Assembly (NCBI GenBank): GCA_037389465.1
Contig: JAZARR010000130.1
Location: 124,001-188,000 of the forward strand
Origin: Baylisascaris procyonis
Lineage: Eukaryota; Nematoda; Chromadorea; Rhabditida; Ascarididae
Direction: 5' to 3'
Length of the DNA: 64,000 nt
Part shown: piece after piece, positions 58,936 through 64,000 of the stretch
Position numbering within the stretch: position 1 is the first letter of the stretch
Layout of the letters: every line of letters begins with the position of its first letter
The notes under the pieces: model-generated
What the model was told of the DNA's origin: nothing
The model's database searches: none
What the model saw: only the letters and a program-made list of their open reading frames with translations
Translations under genes and position numbers: made by a program

Positions 58936-59960
58936 TGTTACCCTCACCTTCGACGACGATAGTTCTGAATTCAATATCGGCCTTTCGCTGAAGGTACCAA
59001 TCGTTCACACTACGCTACAAAGTTCTTTAGCAGTGAATAACAATGGTTCATTAATTGCTGGCCATAAAGAATACCAACGTTACTTCTTCCCCCTCATAAA
59101 CGATTAAAGGTATAATTGGAGATTTCTGTCAATCCTTAAGGAAGAGGAAGGGATGCAATTTCCGCGCCGGAGAAGTGTGAACTCAGTACGGACAGCATTC
59201 CACGGTTCTCGGTCGTTTGGCCTTAGGACTGTGAAAATTAGACGGCATAGGTTTTCACTTCAATTCAAAGCTCCGTGTGCAAATTATATGGCGCTTTTGT
59301 TCAATAACTCACACAATAGGGATCATAATTGCATAATAAAAACGATACGCATTTAAAACAAAGAAAACACAGGCAACACAAACCACGCACTACAGCAAAT
59401 AAACAAAGGTTTTAATACATGCTGTCAGGTACTTAGGCAAGTTGTGATCAAAATGTAATTATTATACAAACTGCATGGAAATAGAGAGATTATAGCTAGT
59501 ATTAACCCGTAATCAACACAATAATGCCTTATTTTCTATCAATGACGGACACATCTTTTTAAGAGGATTCGTCCTGTCCCTTCGTCCTTGAGTTTTCGTT
59601 ACAGAACCTTTGAAACGCACAAGAATATTGCTCTACAATCTGCACTATAAGTCCCCTCCACCCTCGCCCAAAAACCACCCCCCACGTATCATTGCCACAT
59701 CATGCTCAACAACTATCATTCCTATGCCATAGGAACGTCATTCGGGGCGCCAAGTTTATGTTCATACGGTTCATTTGTTTGAAAAAATTTAGCAATATCG
59801 AAGCTTTACGGAAAACAAACTTACACGTCAAGACGGAATTATTGAATTTGTGTTCCTTCGAGCACTTTAATTTATGCTAGATTCACTACTCCGTATTGTT
59901 CGGTTACTATTCGGCTTATAAACGATAAACGTGCCTGACATATTAAAGGTCTTGCGACCG
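58936..59960. other. Unassigned sequence between the Mutator-like and gypsy elements
   Basis: No family recognised. A short open frame at 58865-59107 runs out of the inverted repeat into this region (with A-N-V-T-L-T-F-D-D-D and S-L-A-V-N-N-N). It could be chance or a remnant of an exon. The rest is AT-rich and non-coding by eye. Confidence 0.55.
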
Positions 59961-60261
59961 TGTTGGGGCATTCAGAACGTGGCACCAGGGGAGATCAACA
60001 CAACGCCTTTATGACGTCAACACAACTCGAATCGCGCAACACAACTACTCCCTGGCGAGCAAGACCGCAGCCTATTTGTAGCCACGGCTACGGCCCTGAA
60101 GGCATGGGGAGGTCATAATTCACATGGGGGAGATACTACATCAAAATCAAACAAGTGTGAGCATACGGCCTATTACACAAATGCAGATCACCAGTATCAC
60201 TGCAATCACGAGACTATTTGATCACAATGGATCATTCGTTAACGTAGATCACTCGTTAACA
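59961..60261 (-). repeat. 3' LTR of the gypsy element (inferred boundaries)
   Basis: On the minus strand it would start TGTTAACGAGTGATC directly after the polypurine tract and end ATGCCCCAACA (59961), giving TGTT/AACA ends. No second copy is visible to confirm the ends. A perfect TGACGTCA lies inside it. Confidence 0.6.
60012..60019. promoter_or_regulatory. Perfect CRE-like site in the gypsy LTR
   Basis: TGACGTCA, a palindrome bound by CREB/ATF-type factors in animals, lies in the LTR in the context TTTATGACGTCAACAC. Any regulatory role is inference. Confidence 0.4.
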
Positions 60262-60272
60262 CCTCCCCCGAG
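60262..60272 (-). promoter_or_regulatory. Polypurine tract of the gypsy element
   Basis: On the minus strand TCGGGGGAGG directly precedes the TG of the LTR and follows the integrase stop by only a few bases. This is the normal primer for plus-strand synthesis. Confidence 0.65.
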
Positions 60273-60276
60273 TTCT

Positions 60277-61725
60277 TCAATAATTGAGTCGGTCAGGGTG
60301 TCGAACGACGCGATTTGAACGACGAAGTTGTGGAAGAACTTCTTGGTCGCGAGGTTGCTCGTCCTTGTCCACTGCTTCAGTCACCATCGTTGAATCAGTG
60401 CCACTGTGCCTGTCTGTTGCAAGATTGCAAGCGTGACGGTGCGAGCGGTTGCCATCGCTATAGCTGCTGCCAGAGCCTCCAGTGACCGATGAACCATCGT
60501 TGAGGTTGTCCACTGCGTCGCGTTTTGGAGCGTATGCACTTGTACCGTCCTCACGTGGCGTGCTATCATCACTCGTTACAGAGATCGCTACCTTCCTCGA
60601 CTTTCTGAAATTAAGATTAGAGCCTTGACAACGTATTTGGTTGGTATGACATCTCCACGTCACTTTCCCAACCTTCACGAACCGTATGACTTTGCCTCCT
60701 CTTCCAACTGTCCTTCCTCTTCTTCACGGCCTACTCTGGCTCACGTAGTCACGAACAATTACATAATCGCCAATCTTAAATTCTCTGCTTTTCCTAGCTC
60801 GTGTTTTCATTTCCATTTCCCGCTTCGTCTCTTGTAGTTTCTCTGTTCCTTTTGGAAACATCAAGTCAAATACAGTTCTAATTCTCCGCTTCATCATCAT
60901 TTCAGACGGTGTCAGTCCTGTATTTGGATGCGGTGTCACTCTATACCTCATCAGAAATTCGCGCAACCGATCCCCTTGTGTCCTTCTATCGGATGCTGAT
61001 TTCTTTAGTGAACGTTTTAGGGTATCGACAAAACACTCTGCTTGCCCGTTTGACTGCGGATGATACGGCGTTGAAGTCATATGTCGGATGCCAAATTCTT
61101 CTCAGAACAAAGCAAACTTTGCTGCCGTGAATTGTGTTCCGTTATCGGAAACCAGAACTTCAGGGAAGCCGAATCGGCAGAAAATAATTTTCAGCGCTTC
61201 AATGGTTTGTTCTGTGGTGATACGAGGCATATAAATGACTTCTGGCCACTTGGAATGGGCATCCACCATGACCAAAAACATTTCGCCGTTTATAGGTCCA
61301 GCAAAGTCAACACGTACGCTTTTCCACGGTGCATCTGCTACTTCCCATGGCCTAACTGCAATTTTAGGTGGGTTCTTCTGGGCCATAGCACAACGTTCAC
61401 ATTCGCGTATAGTCTTCTCAACGTCCCTATCCATTCCAGGCCACCAGCAATATTGTCGGGCCATCGAAACCATCCTGTCACGACGTGGATGAGTTTCATG
61501 TAGTTTAGCAAGCACAGTCCTTTGCAAACTACTTGGAACAACTGTTCTAACGCCCCAAACCAAGCAGCCGTATGAAACACTCAACTCGGTTCGCTTAGTG
61601 AAAAACGCTTTACATTTTTCGTTTGGACATCTTTCTGGCCAGCCAGCTAATACGAACTCTCTGATCTGCTTCAGGACACTATCCTTGGTTGTGTGCTCCG
61701 CGATCAGTTTGGCTGTAATTGGCAT
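60277..61725 (-). pseudogene. Ty3/gypsy integrase with two in-frame stops
   Basis: All three pieces lie in one frame. The first has the zinc site (H-E-T-H-P-R-R and C-E-R-C-A) and two catalytic acids in V-D-F-A-G-P and V-S-D-N-G-T-Q-F. A TGA follows at 61102-61104 where other elements have a residue in F-C-x-E-F-G-I. The third catalytic residue follows in N-G-Q-A-E-C-F. A second TGA (60724-60726) lies after S-R-P, where the family has Trp (P-W). After it come K-V-G-K-V-T-W-R-C-H-T-N-Q-I-R and a tail with R-R-S-N-R-V-V-R-H-P. Integrase would join the element to host DNA. Confidence 0.88.
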
Positions 61726-62336
61726 TCGGCTATTAACTGGTTTACCATCAATTCATCTCTAGCCTCTTCCTGGTCAAACTTTTGGTCGAACAATTCGTCA
61801 CTTGAGATGGGTAACCTCGAAAGCCCGTCTGCCTGGCCAAATTCTTTGGTGCTGCGATATTCTATCCGAAAATTATAATTCATGAGTGCAACAGCCCATC
61901 GTGTTAACCTGCATGCCGCTGTCTGAGGCACTCCCTTTTTCGAGCCAAATATCGATACGAGGGGCTTATGATCTGTGAGTAACGTAAATCTTCGTCCCCG
62001 TAAGTACTTATGGAACTTTTTCACGCCATAAACAATAGCTAAGGCCTCCTTCTCAATTTGCGCATAATTTTTCTGGGCAGCATTAAGTGTCCTTGATGCA
62101 TGCGCAACAACCTTAACTGTACCATCAGTCAATCTATGGTAGATCACTGTCCCAATCCCTTCCTTAGAAGCGTCTGCAGAGAGAATAATTGGCCAGTCGG
62201 GATGGTAATGCGTTAGTAGCAATGGTGAATTCAGCATCTTTCTTATCTTCTCAGTCGCTTCAATTTGCGGCTGTTCCCATTGCCACTGAACCCCTTTCTT
62301 TAAAAGTTTGTTCAGAGGGGTACCTAATTCCGCCAA
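61704..62336 (-). pseudogene. Ty3/gypsy RT thumb and RNase H
   Basis: This frame gives L-N-K-L-L-K-K-G, then the RNase H core S-A-D-A-S-K-E-G-I-G and, further on, T-D-H-K-P-L-V and A-D-G-L-S-R. These mark RNase H in gypsy elements; it removes RNA from the RNA/DNA hybrid. The frame differs by one base from the RT segment before it and from the integrase after it, so two indels flank it. Confidence 0.88.
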
Positions 62337-62584
62337 ATGCGGTAGGAATTATCCGTAATAATTACACATCCCAAGGAAGGATCGCAATTGGGACACATTT
62401 CGTGGAGCGGCATTTTTACGATTGCGGCAGTTTTCTGAGGGTCTGCTTTCATTCCTTCAGCACTCAAAATATGTCCCAAATATTCAATTTCGCTTTGCAT
62501 AAACGCACATTTTTCCTTGCGAATGCGGAAACCGTACTGTCTTAGTCGGCCTAGTACCTTATTCAATGTTGCCAAATGTTCCAA
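62324..62584 (-). pseudogene. Ty3/gypsy RT palm-to-thumb segment
   Basis: The frame holds L-N-K-V-L-G-R-L-R-Q-Y-G-F and K-C-A-F-M-Q-S-E-I-E-Y-L-G-H-I-L-S, typical RT sequence after the catalytic site. Just upstream in the same frame the catalytic motif reads H-L-D-D (usual Y-x-D-D). It ends out of frame near 62400. Confidence 0.85.
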
Positions 62585-62613
62585 CTCATTCTTCCCAGTC
62601 AGAATAATATCAT

Positions 62614-64000
62614 CTAGATGGGCTGCACCCGTGGAATACCTGCCAGCATGGTGTCCATGACTTTTTGAAAAATCGCTGGCGCTGCAGCTACGCCAAATGG
62701 CAAACGATTATAACGGAACAAACCCTTGTGCGTGTTTATTACCAGCAATTCCTTAGAGCTGTCATCTAACTCGACCTGTAAGTAGGCATCCGAGAGGTCC
62801 AATTTCGAAAATTTCTCCCCTCCTTGGAGTGCCTGGTACAAGTCTTCTGGCCTTGGGATGGGATATGAGTCAAGCACAAGTCTTTCGTTCAAACCCGTGG
62901 AAAAATCAGCACAGATTCGAATTTTATTATCCGGTTTCTTTGCTGTTACGATTAGGGCAGCCCAAGCTGAACGCTCAATGGGACTCAAAACACCCATATT
63001 CACATAACGAGTCAACTCCTTCTCAACCGGACATTGCATGGCAAACGCTAACGGAAATGGTTTCCGGAACACTGGTGTGGCCTCCTTCTGTAATTCCACG
63101 TGAGCCAGAATTTTCTTACAGTGCCCCAATTCATTTTTGAATACGTCCGAATAATTAGCGCACAAATCCTCCAACTTTTTGTTCGTGTCTACTGAACTTA
63201 CGGTACAGATTAGCGAAGTGGACGCATTCAACCCTCCGAAGGCACGGATCCAATCTTTACCAAGAACATTAGTCTTGCTATTCTCGGCCACTCGCAGCAA
63301 CAATTCCTTTTTGCCCCTGCTACACTCAACTGCAACCGTTGTCTCCCCCTTTAGGCGGACCATATGCCCCGTCGTGTAACTTCGTAAAATCACGGATGGC
63401 TTCCGTAGTTTTGGGGAACCGATGCTTTTCCAGCACTCTGGCTTTACTATGGTGACAACGGCACCAGTATCCAGTTCCATTTGGGTGGATTTGCCATTCA
63501 CCTTAAGGGTAATGTTGTATGCAGGGGACTCCTCTTTTATTGCATAAATACCGTCCGCGTGCATAGAATGTAGCTTACCCCCGCTCTGCCTGCGCTTTTT
63601 GTTCACTTCGCTAGATTTTCTTTCACACCCCTTTCCGCACACTTTAGCTATATGACCCCTGTTGCCACATTTGAAACACGTCGTCTTTTCAAACCTACAT
63701 TCCTTAGCGAAATGACCGATCTTGCCACAACAGTGGCACATCCCTTTTTGCTTTTCCCTCTTCTGTGCCTGAATTTTATCCATTTCATGATTTACCCCCT
63801 CTCCTGCAACAGCGTTCTGAACCTCCTCCTCAACTTCAAGTAGGTTCACCGCCTCGTTGAGGTCAATACTATCTCTAATAAGGAGCTTTTTTTTTACGCG
63901 TTCATTGCGTATACCGTTTACAAACTGCACAGTCAGGGCCGCTTCTCTATTGAAGGAATCAAAATTACATTGTGCAGCTGCATTCCTTAGCACATTCGCA
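62614..64000 (-). pseudogene. Ty3/gypsy Gag end, protease and RT fingers/palm, cut by window edge
   Basis: From the open frame starting at 63993: two CCHC zinc knuckles at residues 86-99 and 106-119, an aspartic protease with D-T-G at 175-177 and a V-L-G-K-D-W-I flap-side motif (243-249), then RT with K-L-D-L-S-D-A-Y (397-404) and L-P-F-G-V-A-A-A-P (431-439). The frame ends at TAG (62614-62616) by a one-base shift a few codons before the second catalytic motif. Gag, protease and RT are in one frame, as in some gypsy clades. The true start is outside the window. Confidence 0.9.

Larger units (their letters stand above)
59961..64000 (-). mobile_element. Ty3/gypsy retrotransposon, minus strand, runs off the right edge
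   Basis: Read on the minus strand: gag zinc knuckles, protease, RT, RNase H, integrase, polypurine tract, LTR. Two CCHC knuckles and the RT/integrase types suggest a relative of the nematode and insect Mag-like clade, but that is inference. Reading frames change three times and two stops interrupt the integrase. The 5' part with the other LTR lies beyond the window. Confidence 0.87.

Noticed and set aside
58865..59107. Short plus-strand frame next to the right inverted repeat as an exon of a host gene
   Set aside because: It begins inside the inverted repeat and has no recognisable domain or splice context. Chance is more likely.

Overview
The window holds no recognisable host gene, rRNA, tRNA or CRISPR array. 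It is a repeat- and transposon-filled stretch of a eukaryotic, almost certainly animal, nuclear genome. The element mix (a BEL/Pao retrotransposon with an envelope-like region, Ty3/gypsy copies, a Helitron and a Mutator-like element with an OTU protease) would suit a nematode. That is inference from element types only, and the genus cannot be read from this sequence.

About 42 kb is one non-coding repeat family, called R here. In forward orientation a unit runs: G (TA-rich, ending near TATAATAGACTAGCG), A (GC-rich, full of short hairpins such as GCAGCTTCGCTGC and GCGGCTTCGCCGC), B (near GGGATAACAGTGA), C (GCGTCTATCGCGAGACACC and a palindrome with stem TCTACCGAAT), D (A/T runs and GAAATTT motifs), E (GCGGGTTCCACAACACGG) and F (CATTTCAGTGGGAATGG). 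R units run in reverse at 1-5872 and forward at 6761-18877, a scrap lies at 23881-24080, and forward units fill about 30401-54080. At 31410-49928 there are four nearly identical consecutive copies of a 4.63 kb unit.

Layout: reverse R arm (1-5872); 3' end of a gypsy element with its LTR at the inversion point (5873-6760); forward R units (6761-18877); a BEL/Pao element inserted in an R unit (18878-23880); R scrap (23881-24080); a decayed Helitron on the minus strand with an upstream Ulp1-like protease (about 24081-30400); diverged R, the four-copy array and diverged R again (30401-54080); a Mutator-like element with an OTU protease and long terminal inverted repeats built from 178 bp tandem repeats (about 54490-58935); an unassigned kilobase (58936-59960); and a gypsy element on the minus strand that runs off the right edge (59961-64000).

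Every mobile element is broken by frameshifts, in-frame stops or deletions. The BEL element has lost protease, reverse transcriptase and RNase H. The Helitron has stops in Rep, helicase and the Ulp1-like protease. The gypsy element has a changed RT catalytic motif and stops in its integrase. The region therefore looks like a heterochromatic or satellite-like domain. R units amplify, invert and exchange sequence there while inserted elements decay. The most notable features are the four-copy 4.63 kb array, the 98%-class inverted duplication, the hairpin-rich A module, and two different cysteine-protease families (Ulp1 and OTU) carried by two different DNA transposons.
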